DNA of 64,000 nt from Pocillopora verrucosa (GCF_036669915.1 NC_089312.1:10112938-10176937); one strand, 5' to 3'. Shown: positions 1 through 13,580, counted from the stretch's first letter. Notes: generated by a model not told the origin, from the sequence alone. Numbers and translations are program-made.

Positions 1-344
1 CAGAGCATGCATGGACATGAGACAATAATACATCAAATGACCCAATCGTACATTGCGTATTAGCGAATTATGTCAATCATATTATAAAAATAATTTGTCT
101 CTGTAATTCTATAATTGAGTTACAAATTCTTAAAAAAATCAATGACAATATGGTTTTAAACAAATAAACCATTCCAGTTTAATAGGTGAGAGTTTCCTCA
201 TCCTTACTGCTAATTTTCACAGCTTTGGTTAGGTGGCTCTGAATGAAATTCAGGGAGGGAGGAATTTGCTTTGCTCTGTTTTTTGGTCACTTTGTTATAC
301 GATTTGATACTGATATTCCCTGCAGGAATAATAATAAATAATAA

Positions 345-790
345 TAATTTTTTTTTTTTGAGAGGGCACGGTAACGAATCTTGCAATCTGATTGGTTCCT
401 TACCCGGTCAGTAATTTCCTATCTCTGCCCACGGGCCACGGTAACGCTTTCGTGAGTCGCCAAGTACATCCCAACTTTCATTGCCATTTTTCATAAATAT
501 ATCTCGTTTTTCCGGCTGGGCAGTATTTTTAAGCAAACACATCGGTTACTACCTCAAGCCGATGAATAACTTATGAATCCTCTCTTTTCTCTCACTCAAA
601 TCACTTTGGTTGACAGAAAAATATTGGTTTCAGAATGAATTTGTATAAACAATAGTGCCATTACGTTGGTTAACAAGCGGCCTAAAACCCGTCTGCAATT
701 AATTTTAATCGTTCACAAAAAGTACCAAGCAAGTTAAAAAGTGAGGTATTTGGTTACAGTTAAACTGAACGATGGAACTTTCATTCATCT
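345..790. repeat. Long inverted repeat, arm 1
   Basis: This stretch reads as an imperfect reverse complement of 11895-12350. Matching landmarks are a T-run followed by GAGAGGGCACGGTAACGAATC, the CACGGTAACGCTTT block near 440, TTTCCGGCTGGGCAGTAT near 510 and the GGTTAACAAGCGGCC block near 670. Similarity fades past about 790. The two arms enclose about 11 kb with paralogs A and B and an unrecognised gene. They could be two copies of a dispersed repeat or the ends of an inverted duplication. No coding sequence is seen. Confidence 0.75.
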
Positions 791-1116
791 TTTCACCTTT
801 AGTGCCTTCTCAACCAGATTGAACCATAGCTGGTCATGGGGTGCAACAAATACCGTGGGGTGCAACGATGTTGTGTGCATTAACTAGTGACAACATATAT
901 ATAGAAGTTCTGTCTGACGAGCGCTTAGGCACGAAACTCAGAGTCACAGAGAATCGATGCGTCGTCTTCAATTCTTTAACTTCTGTATACTTAACTCTGC
1001 TACCACAGCATTGAGCATTTTATGCCAAGGTAAACTCTACCCCCACAATTATTTTATTTATATATATATATGATGAGGCCCAGAAGGCCGAAACAGTACT
1101 GTCTGCAGTTAGTTAT

Positions 1117-1141
1117 GTATATATATATATATATATATATA
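1117..1141. repeat. (TA)n microsatellite
   Basis: A run of about a dozen TA dinucleotides. The rest of 1-3190 shows no supportable gene. Besides the inverted-repeat arm it holds AT-rich sequence, a G-tract near 2982-3001 and a GTTT microsatellite at about 3161-3191. Confidence 0.9.
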
Positions 1142-3160
1142 TTGTGGGAGGAATAATCCCACAATATATACATCGCTCTACTCCTATGTGTGGAGCACTT
1201 TTTTGCGTAAGTCAAAATTTTACACTTTATATATAGATATATGAACAACAACAAACTTTCAATATTGCGTAAAACTTGACAGCCATTCGATTTTGGACAC
1301 AAATTAGAGATTTTAAGTCTGCTCACCATTTAAATACAAGGAACAGCTATGTGTTAGGAATATTTCCAGAGTTGGAGACTAATAAGAGCAACATGAACAC
1401 TAGTACACATCCCCCATTTGCTGTGCACCCGCCATATTTGTTGTTGTTGAAGCGATTACGCTCGGCCAAAGGCCATGAGGCCTGAAACTGGTACGAAACT
1501 CAAGAAACTTCTTAATGGTAAACACATTTCCATTCAGAACGTCCCAACCGGGAAAAAGGGACACCTTTTCAGAATTTCCATTAGTCCGGGAATTTTCCAT
1601 TGGGACGAACCGAAAAACTTTACCAGTTACATCCCAACCGCAATTTCTAGGAATTTGTGGTAAATGGTAAACAATCCGTATTACAGCTTCTTAGAGACTC
1701 AAATTTTGAACTGTCAGCGATCAAATGTGGAAGTGAGGTCTTCCTTAGCCTTAATGTAAGTAACTCTTTTTTTATAATCTGAAAGAAAAAATTACCATAT
1801 ATATGCCTCTTTTCAGAAAGTTTACATAACCTCTCGACGCAAACCAAACAACAAGCGTCCGATTATTCGTTTTACCAAACCGGAAGTATGAGAGAGTACG
1901 AGATTCAAATACTCTGGGAGTAGGGGTGGTTAAATATCGATCGACCATGGTCTGGATTTTGCTTGAGAAGGACCTGGACTAAGACCGGGCGTTCGAAGTC
2001 TCTGGTTCTACCATAAAAACATTTTGTAGACCTCTAGCGAAGAAAGAATTTCTAGTCTTTCTAGTTGATTGGAAATAGTTCTCTCATTAACATGCGTGCA
2101 TGGGAAAATGGTATTTAGCATACTCAGGCAACATAGCTATTAGAGTGAAATATTAATGATCTGAACAAGTAACTAATACTTCTACGTTAGACCGTGGATA
2201 GATCTTGGTAGGTGACAATAATTTTTGAAAAAAAATACGGGAAACCCTCGAACCAAACAGAACAACAACCTAACTTTATAGACTTATCGAATTTAGACAG
2301 TCATAATTGTTGAAAGCCAGTTAAGGCCTTGCGAACCTTATAACATCACGGCAAAAACTGACCTTAAACCTTAACCATAACAGAACAACACATTCAACTG
2401 AAATTTCTTCACTAATCATGACCTCTGCTGAGGTTGTCGAAACATCACTCACTACAACTAAAAATAGCCGTTTTCAATACTGACTTCACCTGAAGGATCA
2501 CACTTCTCGAACGATAGGTACAACAGTGAAAACCACTTTCTGAAAGACCTTAAAAGCATAAGTATACGTATATTACAAAAAATTTCTGTTTAAAAAAGAA
2601 ACATAGATAGGCGTATTTCATGCTTTTCAATTTTTCTTCAACTCAGCCGTAAACTAATCGTGGCCCAATTAATCAGTTGGTTTTTTATGTATGTTGGATG
2701 ATTAGATTAAATTAACTAATCTCTTTATTTTATTTATTCATTTGCGATATTTAAATAGCCTAGCCCTTTGCAGCTGGTTTAAATGGCTGGAGGCCTGTAT
2801 AAACAATAACAAGGCCGGACTACAACATTAGGAAGTGCGTGGGTTCCTTTAAGTACCCAGCTAACCATAGCACGGAGTAAGATGAGGGAGCCGGGGGGAT
2901 CAGAGGGGAAAATAGTTGTCGCCAAAAGAGTATGAAAGGAGGACTATAGAGGATATAGAGCCAATTAACTGCCAACAAGGTGGGGGGGGGAGGGGGGGGG
3001 GAAATCACAAGAATATTACAGAGCCTTAGTAGGATCAGGTAAATTTTATCACAACACGTGTATAACCAAAGCAACCAAAGTCCTTCAATTCCCCCCACCC
3101 CCCTCCTGCGCTACATAATGACCGATCACTTAGGTAACCCTCGTGGTGTCGATTTTTGAT

Positions 3161-3191
3161 CGTTTGTTTGTTTGTTTGTTTGTTTGTTTTT
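3161..3191. repeat. (GTTT)n microsatellite
   Basis: About seven GTTT units lie directly downstream of the stop codon of the minus-strand membrane-protein gene, and so probably in its 3' UTR or just beyond. A poly-G tract (2982-3001) lies a little further on. Confidence 0.85.
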
Positions 3192-3192
3192 T

Positions 3193-5102
3193 TCAGGCTG
3201 CTTGAAAGAAGTGATACAATAGCCCCAAGAGTCCAAAGAGAAAGGAGAACCAGGTCAGGGAAGAGTTAAATCTAATTCTACCAATTTTGAAACCGCAGCC
3301 TCTGTCTTTAGCGTAAGCCAAAAACAGAAATATGTTGCGACGATCTTTGAACGGGTGTCCTTCATTCCAGTCATCAGATGTGGTGCAGTTAATTCTATCG
3401 TAGATTCCTTTGAAAACAAGAAAAAAAGGATCTGTTAGTACTGTGATCAAAATCCACCTGCGAAGGAGACAAAAAATGTTTAACTTAAGGTGGCAATCAC
3501 GGAATGACAGTTTTTTCAGCACGCTCCATCGCTGAGAACTCATCCATTAATCCCAAACAGTGCAGAAAGTTGAAAGCGCAACAAAACAAAATGGCGCACA
3601 GGTGTGGAGAAAGTAACAACGTTTTAAGTCAGAGTTTGAGAGAGAGGGAATGCTAAAAGAAAAACACCCAACAAAGGAAAAACAACTGGGTAAAAGTCTG
3701 GCTTACAATAACGGATATGAAAATATTAAGCGACAGGCAATTAAATCGCTCACGTGTCTCTACTCATGTGAACAGTGACTGCTTACGACTCTATTGAACT
3801 TTCTCCAGTTCCTACCTGCGCATGCGCTTGTGATCCTAGCAGCGTAAATACACGGGAGTATGAAAACGTAGAAGAAACAAACGAAGAGTAGGCAGGTGTA
3901 GACTTTGAACGCAGTGGACACACTATTTTTGTCTCCCGAGAGTTCCTCAGATGTTAACATAAAGTAAACAAGAATGCCAGCTCCGTATGTTAACCAATGC
4001 AACACAAACCATACTTTGTAGGCTGACACTGTGTTTAGGACAACTGTACACAAGTCCTCATGAATTCTAATGATGTCATCGAGAGTTCCATTCTCGACGT
4101 CCCGGATGAGTCTGAAAGTGTCTTTTGCTATTGTGCCTGAGGTAAAAAGAGAAAAAAAAGGTTTAGTAGATGTTGGTTTACGTTATTCTTTATGTCTGCA
4201 AGGAACAGTTTTTTAAGGAAGTTTAAGAAATATTAAGGTCTTTAAACGAACCAGAATCGCTAAAACTGTGTTCGATGTCTTTGCTATCTTGATGGCTCTA
4301 TCTTATTTCTAGGGGTGAAAAACGCGTAAGGAAGTAATTCGATAAGTTTTGGCAAAACGCGAAGTCTTCAATCAAGGAAATATGCATCATCATTCTTACC
4401 TAGAGAGGAAGAACTGACGGCAAAGGCGTGACAGGTGTTTACTGAAGCCCAGTGAGCCAACACAGCGGCCGTTAAGTTGTATACAATGCACAATTTGCTT
4501 AGATAAGTATTGTTATTGTTATATAACTTCAAATAAAGAAAAAGTGTCAGCCCGATAAAAAGCGAGGAAAGAAATCCAACGAATCCAATAAACAGCCACA
4601 GTATCGCCGTTTTGTCACAATCTTCGATCATTGATCGTGAAGGTGACACCAAAGCAGACTCTGTACCCCTGAATGTCGTCACACTTGTTATGAAAACGAC
4701 ATATGAAAGGAGTGCTGCAAAAGACAACAGTGAATAGCACGCCTTTTGAGTTCCTGGAAAGACCGTCAGTACTGTGAGGTTGGAATGCTTTTCATTGAAG
4801 TTGCAGTCGAAGTAGGGACAGTTCAGGTCAGAAGAGATTTGCAAGGATACTTGAACAGCACAAATTACAACAAATAGAAGACGAGGGATGTAGTTCCACG
4901 ACCGATGGCTCCACAAACCAAGCGAACAGAAGATAGCTTTGAAAATCATCAGAATGATTCGAGTGGATGTACTAACCAGCTGTGGCTCTCTTCCCCACCG
5001 AAAATACTGATACGTTTGCCCTCGTCGAACAGCCGGCCTCATTGTTTCAATGTTTTGATCATCAGGAACCCTTAGCACGAGATGCTCTTGCTCTGCCATC
5101 AT
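3193..5102 (-). CDS. Multi-pass membrane protein, paralog A (three exons, 412 aa)
   Basis: I do not recognise the family. Exons are complement 4400-5102, 3816-4136 and 3193-3407, with GT-AG borders; phases agree and the join gives 1239 nt including the stop. I chose the ATG ATG pair at 5102 because the dead paralog D begins with the same pair; the frame is also open to a GTG further upstream. About eight hydrophobic segments can be seen (roughly residues 48-64, 73-90, 122-141, 166-192, 204-228, 275-297, 310-335, 385-407). A short loop with C95-PYFD-C100 is shared by paralogs C and D. The N-terminus is polar. The 7-8 TM layout with a C-terminal TM resembles gustatory-receptor-like proteins, but I see no diagnostic motif, so that is only a suggestion. 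It is probably a plasma-membrane receptor or channel. Paralog C shares both intron positions and phases. Confidence 0.8.
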
Positions 5103-5719
5103 TGATCGTAAGCCATTGATTACATCGACTTCTAGCACAGACTGCGTGAATTATATCCGAAAGTTATCCTGATCGTGACTTTCAGGCTAGATTTTGTCAC
5201 CTGATAATTGTATTAAGCTGGTGCCACCGATCTATGATGTGATTTCAGTTTCCATAATCTCTGATCCTCTTTCGAGGTAACGCAAATTTTCTCGCAGAAT
5301 TAATGGTCACGCTTTTGAAGTAACGCTGGCATTGCCGAACCTGAAAGATCTTTTTCGCACATTGCAGGATAAGAAACTTCAGTGACTCTTGAACCTAAAT
5401 AATTAAATAGGTCTGAAAGAAAGCTAGTATCACGTGGTAAAAGGTTCAACTGAATTTCTCGTTGAGGATTTTCGGACAGTTGTTTTTCTTTTTGTATCAA
5501 ATAACAGCATTGCGTTACTTGAGTGCATTTTGAATCTAATTATCACATCTCTTGAAGTTTCTCGGAAAAACCTTTCTTCCGGTGCGTTAGAGTATAGCTA
5601 GAAACCGAAAGGAAAGGAAGTACACAAGATTTATTTTGATCAATTAAAGTTCTTTCAAAGTATTTTTTTAACTTCTTATGAAAAAAAATCATTTTTCTTG
5701 TTGTTTTAAAATGGTCAAC

Positions 5720-6383
5720 AACCCGATCGATGCCGAAAGAGAACCACAAGATCAGGAAGGAAAACGTCTGCCTCTTCTTCCATGAATGAACATATTTGGG
5801 CTTCCGGTCACATAGACATCCGCAAGATGTCAATGGATGCTATCGATTTCTGTTGAAAATTGTCAAAATCACCTTCTGTAGACTTGGATTATGGACTCAC
5901 CAGGTTTTGAACTACATTCTACGAGTACTAGTCTATCTAATCTGTATTTATCAAGCTGTTTACGATTTCTATGTCGTGTTAAGTTGCCACGGTTTTGGTT
6001 GCAGTTCCTCACAAAATTCAACGGATTTAAGAAGCCCCTTCATCACAAGGATGATAATCGTATTGCAAATGTTGTTCATTTTTATAGTTTCATCCGCAGT
6101 TTCATCGTAACAAAGGACAAAAACTCAGTTATGGTCGCACCGTCTTGATCCGCATCGATGGAAGACCTTAACACAACGGCCGGCTGATGGTTGTGTCTTA
6201 TTTTCGCTTTAATGACAATGTTGTATCTTAGCTCGATGGCTGTGTTTCACACCATCGTATGGATAAGTAAGCCAAAGGTTTCCTATTTCACCACTCTTGC
6301 CACCGGAGTAGAAGCCCAGTTTTTCGCGCAGTGCACAGCAATAACAACTTGTCACGAGTTCGTCATGAGTTCCTTTGCGTTAG
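5720..6383 (+). pseudogene. Broken copy of the membrane-protein family, paralog B (exon 1)
   Basis: The translation follows exon 1 of paralog C closely (PQDVNGCYR, then IVKITFC.LGLW near 5860, and IYQAVYDFYVVL near 5940), but the match moves between frames. There is a stop in the frame at about 5811, a frame shift near 6020-6110, and a TGA just after the matching MVAPS at about 6145. The exon-end donor (GGTAAGTT at 6383/6384) is still intact. I could not find exons 2 and 3 downstream, so the copy is truncated as well as shifted. It lies on the opposite strand, directly upstream of paralog A in a head-to-head arrangement. Confidence 0.85.
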
Positions 6384-7488
6384 GTAAGTTGCATACTTCA
6401 AATGCTGATAACAAAATGATCATTGTGTTTTCATTTATCCTTTGTTTTCAGCGTTCAAAACCCTTTTTTGATGATTTAGGTGATTAACCTTTCCTGTTGT
6501 CTTCCATCCTTTCTCTGCGAATTATCTTTGTTACCAAAGTCATTATGGCCGTAGTTATGACCATCACAAGTTTTATAAGCATTGACAATACCGTGACAAT
6601 CAAAAGCACTGATGTAACGAAAGGGCAATATAACAGGATTTATAACAATTTTTTGACATTTTCAATGCACTAGAGTTTTGCTAAAATGTATGATCGATAG
6701 TTAAATCAGTTTGATCTTGTTTGAGTGGTGCACTTCTTCAAGCCATTGGATCATCTTTAAGTATCTACAAGGCATACATTTCACAGGCATTCTTAGAATA
6801 ATCTGGAATCTGAAGACAACTCATTTGGGACAGGCAATCTCTAAACAAATTTGGCAAATCCTAAAATTGGCAACGTCTTGTTTAAATACCTGACGAACAA
6901 TGCAAAAAAAATAGCGTGTAATCAATCTCATTATTTCTCTATTTAACCTTTATCTTTTTCTGTCAGTAAGGGTGTGTGTTTTTTCTGTTTTGTTTCATTC
7001 TACCTTATTCATTGTTATAAAATATCATTATAAAATTTATATTATATTATTATAATTATTATTATTATTACAGATTTTCTGGTATGAACGTATTTTTGTT
7101 ACATTTTTCACTTTAGATACTTTACATAAGCATTATCTTAGAGTGAGTTGCACTCAGTCTTGTAGTATAGAAAGTGTTTTCATGAGCACTGAAGAAAACT
7201 TTCTTCACTGTACTATGAAGGAAATAAAAGTTTTCAAAAGTCACGGAAGTTGCAATTACTCAACCTCCCTTCATAAAAGCAAGGAAGAAACTGCTTTAAG
7301 TTTTAAAATGTGTAAATCATTCTTTCAAAGACCATAAAATGGAATGGGTATGTAAATTAATTCAAACAGTTCATCATTTCCTACTATTTTTGTGCAAAAT
7401 TATCCCTGAAGTTTCCTGGACTTCAATATTTTCTTTCCTAGAGTGATCCTGATGATTTAGTCTATAATCATTTATTTATGATCCTTAG

Positions 7489-9966
7489 AACAACATCTCT
7501 ATTATGTGTTCTGCTCATGGTCAAGTTTTGGACACAGTTCTTATGGAAACGGGTGATGAGTCAGAGACAGACATTCCATTTGACAACATTATTGTCTTGT
7601 AAGTTCTCTTCAATTACAATCCCTCCTCTTTGACTCTGACAAGCAGATTTTACCAGAGTTTACAGATATTTATCCTCACCCTGTCTTCAAAATTAAGCTG
7701 TCTGACTACCTGCCAGAGTTTGAACAAATGAGTTGTTTGTCACAGTTAATAGATTAAGACTCAGCATACTGAGTGGGCCATGACTCACATGTACATTGCA
7801 CTCAATTTGTCAACTTTTACCTCTTCACTTACTCAAACCAAAGTCTCACAATTTAGGAAGACAAGAATCTTTGTATTCTCATGGAGGAATATTTCATTAC
7901 ATGCAGTCATCTTGATGCATTGCAATATCTCTATCTTACTTCTTAAAGTTGAATGTTGTACAGTAAAATTTGATCACCCTCCACTTTATTTGGTGTTCAA
8001 TTCACCTTTTTTAAGTGGTGGTCTACCTGTTCCTTGAGTTATGTGTAATGATGGTATCAGATTCAAACCAGAGTCTGATTTATAAATTTTTTCTAATCTT
8101 AGTGAAAATGTGAGCTATGACCTCAAGCTGGGTATAGAAATAAGCAAACAGAGCTTCGGGAGTGAAAAGGCCATTACGAGGAACTTTAGCGGGCCACGAA
8201 GTTCTCAAATTTATACTTGCGGAACATACACAATTGACAGTGGATCACCTTCATCAGAGGATCAAATCACATGACCTCAAAAATAGGTACAGTGTATATT
8301 TAGTATGGTTAGCAATATTGTCGGGCTATCATTTTGTTTTGTAAGAAACTTTGGCAGTAGTAGTGACTTTGCAACACATCTCTGGCCTGGACGGCACCTC
8401 CGTAAATCAATGAAAATTGGGCTGTGGGTAATTCCCAAAAAGAGTTTCCAAATCGTGTCATCCTTTTGCTCGGTGAATTTCCTGGATTCTCTCTGAGTAT
8501 GTGTATTGCAGGTAATATAGCTGTGATGGGCGATTCGGTGATTTGGTTCATGCTGTAATGTTAGGCGAGTAGAGTTACGCGTGGCAGTTTTGGCCTTTTA
8601 CTTTCTCAAAAAAATATCAGCTCTTGTTTCAATGATTAATGCCAGACTGAAGTTCTATTTCGCTTTAAGGTTTGGTTGGAGCAAGCCCTTTAGTATCCAC
8701 TGTATCTACTGAGGATTCAAACATGCCAAGACTGGCTTTATGGGGCCAGATTAGTCGCCGTCTAGCTGCCAGACCTGCTTGTGTTGAACAAGTCCATACG
8801 GATGGTTTTCTTGAACTACAGGTACGGTCGAGTAATTAGAGCCTGACACTTAAGTACTCATTCAAATATAAAGCTGCTACTGCTGCTGTAATTAGGGTTT
8901 TAAAAGAACCAAAGAAATTATTCCAATCTACACGTATATCTTCTTGCAGTTGAATATTTTTATAGAAACTGCGCGGTATAAATTTAAATTTAATAAATAA
9001 TTTAAAAATTTAAATTTAATGAATGAAAGTAATTCTTCTCGATGATCGGTGCAAATACGTTGAAAGTGTAAAAGCCTCACCATAAGTTTAGTTGAAAAAC
9101 CCCTGCTAGTACATTTAAAGAAGTTTTGCTCATGGCAGGTTCTGTCTTGATAAACACAACATTTTATGTTGACTATTTTCAGAGAATGACTTGCAGTCAG
9201 TTTTCATGGTGTCGGCTCTGGTGTGTTTTGAGACATGCGACAATCAAGTGCTGTCATCAACTGTTGGTAAGTTTTCACTCAGTAGAATACTCCCTTTAGA
9301 CGGAAATTTAATTCTTTTGGTTCTATTTGGTAACTTCCCGGTACACGTGTAACTGTGATCAATCAATGATTATGGAATATTTAGGAAATTTATTTAGGAA
9401 AATGTCAACGGGACAAAACATTCGATCAAGGTTTCAGTCGAAACGCATCCTGCGCCCGATACATTCAAATTTGTACGAGGTCCCTTGGTTTGGTCAATGT
9501 ACACAGCTTGTCGGCTGAGATTGAGTCCAAATTGTTGCTAAATCTTTTCTTAACTTGAACTCGACAGTTTGAAAACATGGACAGCCATTTTCTATGTATT
9601 AGTATTCTTTTTGATGAGTGGAACTCTAATCTTTCGCTTAGTATACGTGGTGCTCGTTAGCCTTTGTAATAATTTTTTTCGGTATACGATTTTATGCTCT
9701 AATCGCGACCAGACAGTCATAGAAAATTTGTTTTGCACTGTAATAGACTGCGTGTGTCATCAATGTTTTCCTCAACAGAACCTTGGAAGGCAGTTGACAA
9801 ACCAGTCCCTCTAGAGGAACTGAAATCAGTACCAGCGGATTCAGAAAGCATCGAATGTGCGTATGCCATCTGGCAAAGAAGAGACCGTGAAAATGGAAGC
9901 TTCAGGAAGGGAAAGAAAAAGAGAGGTGTGGACGAGAATGTGTTGAACCACGAAACCACAATTTGA
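7489..9966 (+). CDS. Unrecognised gene, five exons, about 185 aa seen
   Basis: I do not recognise this protein. Exons 7489-7598, 8103-8131, 8670-8821, 9185-9266 and 9779-9966 join with consistent phases into one open frame ending in TGA. An AATAAA at 10198-10203 supports a 3' end. The second exon is only 29 nt and its donor is weak, so that step is the least certain. An ATG lies six codons into the first exon; an upstream exon is possible. Visible features are an acidic start (ETGDESETDIPF), a middle part PRLALWGQISRRLAARP, a hydrophobic stretch QSVFMVSALVCFETC, and a basic lysine-rich tail (KGKKKRG) that could be a nuclear localisation signal. No enzyme motif, signal peptide or clear membrane segment is seen. 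The strong phase agreement of the last three exons is the main evidence that the gene is real. Confidence 0.6.
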
Positions 9967-10197
9967 ATTTGAAGACCTCTTTGCTTGACGTAAAAATACT
10001 TAATTGTGTTGTGGATCAAGAGAACGTGCGGCTCTAACCCACCTGTTTTACTTTCTTTATTTTCATTAGCTGAGAATAATTGCAGCATTTAGGAATGAAA
10101 TTTTACAAATATAGCAGTTTGGAAGATACATGATTGAGCTCCTGAGTAGAGCCTTTTGTTCTTTCAGTTAACGATGTATGTTGTTTTTCAACAAAGA

Positions 10198-10203
10198 AAT
10201 AAA
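10198..10203 (+). terminator. Poly(A) signal AATAAA
   Basis: A canonical hexamer lies about 230 nt after the stop of the five-exon plus-strand gene and probably ends its transcript. Confidence 0.55.
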
Positions 10204-11013
10204 CAATATTGTGTTCTGGTTATTTGTATGAAAGTAGCTGAGTTTAAGAGATATGTTTGTTTTTTGGATTTGAAAATACATATAAACATAATTATTAATT
10301 GGCTGAATGTTTCTCTACTGTACATCAACTGACTTGATGGCGGAGTTTGGCTGCTCGTTGTGTGGGAAATGATGGCAGCTTTATTGGTACCAATTAAAGA
10401 ACGTTAAGTTACGAGACGAATTAAGCAATAATCTTTTAATTTTTGTGAGCAATCAGATATCAAAGACTTTTTTCACAAAGTTTTGAAAGATTGCGAGCCC
10501 GAGGTGGAATTCTGTGTTTCTTTTTAAACTTATTTTCTAGTTTGTCTCTTACAGAAGGATAGTGAGAGAAAGTAACGTCACTTATTGTTGACCAAAATCA
10601 GACTGATTTTTAAAAACTCTTACGTATATAAAGTCACTCTCGCTCTCGATCCAACTCCCTCAAAAGACCTCGACTAGAACACGATCTAGTAATAGCGGAC
10701 GTTTAAAAACGACAAATCGTTAGTAATAACTCGGCCTACAGCTTCTCTGAGATCCATTGGTTTTTTTGCCAAAAATGGGATCGGACGAACGAGAACGGTC
10801 AAACGAATAACACTGATAAAAAATAATGCTTTTATCGTGCTTATATTGACAACGTTTTGAAACGTTAATCGTGGGACAAACGATTTAAATATTTTGTCTT
10901 ACCAGTAACTCTAAATTTTTGTATCAACCTATGCATCGAATATTTGAACTGAGGAACGATTAAACGAGTATTACAATTTTGTGTCAGAAAGTCACACATG
11001 TTATACATATATG

Positions 11014-11161
11014 TTACGTTATTCGCTGGCCGGGAGGTCCGTATTGGAAAAAGTATACCCGAGGTCTTGAGTACCGCCTGAAGCCGTGGGCCGATGGTGG
11101 TACTTAAGACAGAGGGTACAATTTTACCCAATACGAACCTCCCGGCCAGAGAATAACGTAA
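11014..11161. mobile_element. MITE with long terminal inverted repeats (about 148 bp)
   Basis: The left end TTACGTTATTC.CTGGCCGGG is mirrored by the right end CCCGGCCAG.GAATAACGTAA. The interior also pairs (a GAGGTCTTGAGTACC block against GGTGGTACTTAAGAC), so most of the element can fold into one hairpin. Two further AATAACGTAA motifs follow at about 11166 and 11186. The superfamily is not determined because no clear target-site duplication is seen. Confidence 0.7.
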
Positions 11162-11894
11162 GTAATAACGTAAAGTAAGATATATAATAACGTAAGATCT
11201 TCCATAAACTGAACAATTTTTGAGCGGGTAAATGGTAGTTAAAATAAAGGTTTTTTGATGCAAATTAAAGAGAGAGGCTTCACCGAAACATTTTCATTTG
11301 TGTAACGATAAAGGTGATTTAAAACGCTTCCAAACTAACTTTGAAACATTATTTTTACAAGTATCTGTCACACGGCTGACACCTGTCAATTAGAGAACGC
11401 GTAAGAAACAAAAAAGGGCCAGTACACTTGTGAAAAAGCAACGGAACTAGTTTGGCAAGGACTGTCAGGACAATGTTTTCTTTAAAAACAGTCAATGATC
11501 TTACGGAAAGTATTATTCACTCTTATCGACGATTAATTGATGTACGAAGATTTATCTCTGTTCAGTAAGTAAATGCCAAGGAAAGTAACTAAGTAACTGA
11601 AATTCAAATTTTTTATTTTGAAGTTGTGAGGGTTTGCTCGTTTGTTTACTGGAATGGCTTGTCCAAAGCTGGTCTTTCCTCCACAAAACTAAATTCGAAT
11701 GAGACACTTAAACTAGACACAAGGGATCCGGAATTTAAGGCGGCTTTTTCTCATTAAATTCTATCAGTTTCTTTTGTGCAATTAATGGAACAAACGTCCA
11801 AACTGAACGGACTTGGAGAAACTCACTGAAAGCCCCTTTGTAGTAGAAATGTAAACTTCGCTCGCCCTTTCAGTACGAACAAATTATTTTAGAG

Positions 11895-12350
11895 AATTCA
11901 GATATCAAATGGAGGAAAATTCCGTCAATTAATTCAATTTTAACCAAATACCTCGCGTTTTAACTTTCTAGGTTATATTTGCGAAGGATTAAAATTAATT
12001 ACAGACGGTGTTTAGGCCGCTTGTCAACCAATTTAATGATACTCTTGCTTGTATACAAATTCATTTCGAAACCAATAATTTTCTGTCAACCAGAGTGATC
12101 TGAGAGAGAGAAAAGAGACGATTAATAAATCATTTATCGACTTGAGGTGGTGACCGACGTCTTTGCTTAAATATACTGCCCAGCCAGAAAAACGAGATGT
12201 AGTTATGAAAAATGGCAACGAAGTTAGAGATGTACTCGGCGACTCACAAAAGCGTTACCGTTGCCCGTGGGCAGAGAAAGGAAAATACAGACCGCGCTAT
12301 GAACCAATCAGATTGCATGATTCGTTACCGGGCCCTCTGAGAAAAAAAAA
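11895..12350. repeat. Long inverted repeat, arm 2
   Basis: Imperfect reverse complement of 345-790 (GCCGCTTGTCAACCAA, ACTGCCCAGCCAGAAAAACG, AGCGTTACCGTTGCCCGTGG and CGTTACCGGGCCCTCTGAG are the landmarks). A short open frame that crosses it is not conserved as protein in arm 1 and is not called. The rest of 10.2-13.58 kb shows no gene I can support. Confidence 0.75.
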
Positions 12351-13580
12351 TAAAAGCAAGTACCAGCCATGGTCAGGTACATTCTCTTGCATTCCTGCTA
12401 CTCTCATCCGACTTGATGTTGTTACAAACTATATCATATAGGTGTCATCTGCAGTTTTTTGTTTTTTTGTTTTTTTTTTTTTAATATCTTTTGCAAGATA
12501 ACGAAGTGGTTTTGGGTCGTTTTAAGGCCGCCATAAACAGACGTTGAGTGTTCTCGTATCCCTTGTCGTGGACGAAGAATAATTTAATAAACGGGGACTC
12601 AAAATTACGACATTAGATACAAATCATAGTCTCAAGGTTTCCTACCGGATTTGAATGCATTTTTGAAATTTTGTACCTTCTAACACCTTCAGCGGGGGAA
12701 ATAATACGAGGAAAGCTCAGAAGATCTAAATTTAGAATATCTCAATTTCGACTGCTGACGGGGAATAACCAATGACTAAATTCAGCAATAACTTTTAAGG
12801 CGGATATTGAATGCGGCTTAAGCCTCCAAAAACTGATTATGCTATCAAAAGACCAGTCTCTTTAAATGAGAAGCAAGAAGTGCCCGTCATGCCAACCTGG
12901 GGTTAAAAACGTTGGACCTCTTCCGTAGCCGTAGAAATCCACATGGGTACCAAACGGATGACATCAGTTCTCATCAGTAATTCAGTTGGAGGCGGTTTTG
13001 GTTTCCAGCTGATAGAACTCGCACATTTGAAACTGAAAGAAAGAACAGGTGATTCCCCTTTTAAGATACAAGTCATTTTTGTCTTTCGCTGGGGAAGTCA
13101 AGTCAATAACATATTCCGTTTTCAAGCTCTCTGCATACATTGTCTGAAATTAACAGTTTTGCTCGAGCCTCTCCTTAAGTGGTCTCTTCTCGTCAATTTT
13201 AAAGTTAGAAAGTAAAAATTGTTAAATTTAGGAGCTTTTGCAAGGAATTACTCGGCCGTATTGATAGAGGATTTTTTTCTTTAGAGATCCAAGAAAGTGA
13301 AAGTTATCTCTAAAGGTGACTGAAGCTAATATTAGAACAGATTGAACTCCCCAGTACAGTTTTGGTTTTAGTCTCTTTGTAGGCGAACTAGCACCATGCT
13401 TTTGAGACAGAAAAAGAAATCTTTGAGATGAAAAACTGTTAACTCTTGGAGCCTTTGCCGGGAGTTACCTAACAGTAATCTATAAGGGAGGCTTTTTAAA
13501 AGTGAAAGTTGCCTTCTAAGGAAAAAAATCAGTAATTTTGGAATAAATCTAACGTAATATCAATATAAATCCCCTTTCAG

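Noticed and set aside
1400..1900. A small gene pair around 1.4-1.9 kb on both strands
   Set aside because: The frames are short, mutually overlapping and lack splice signals or motifs; the sequence has repeat-like words instead.
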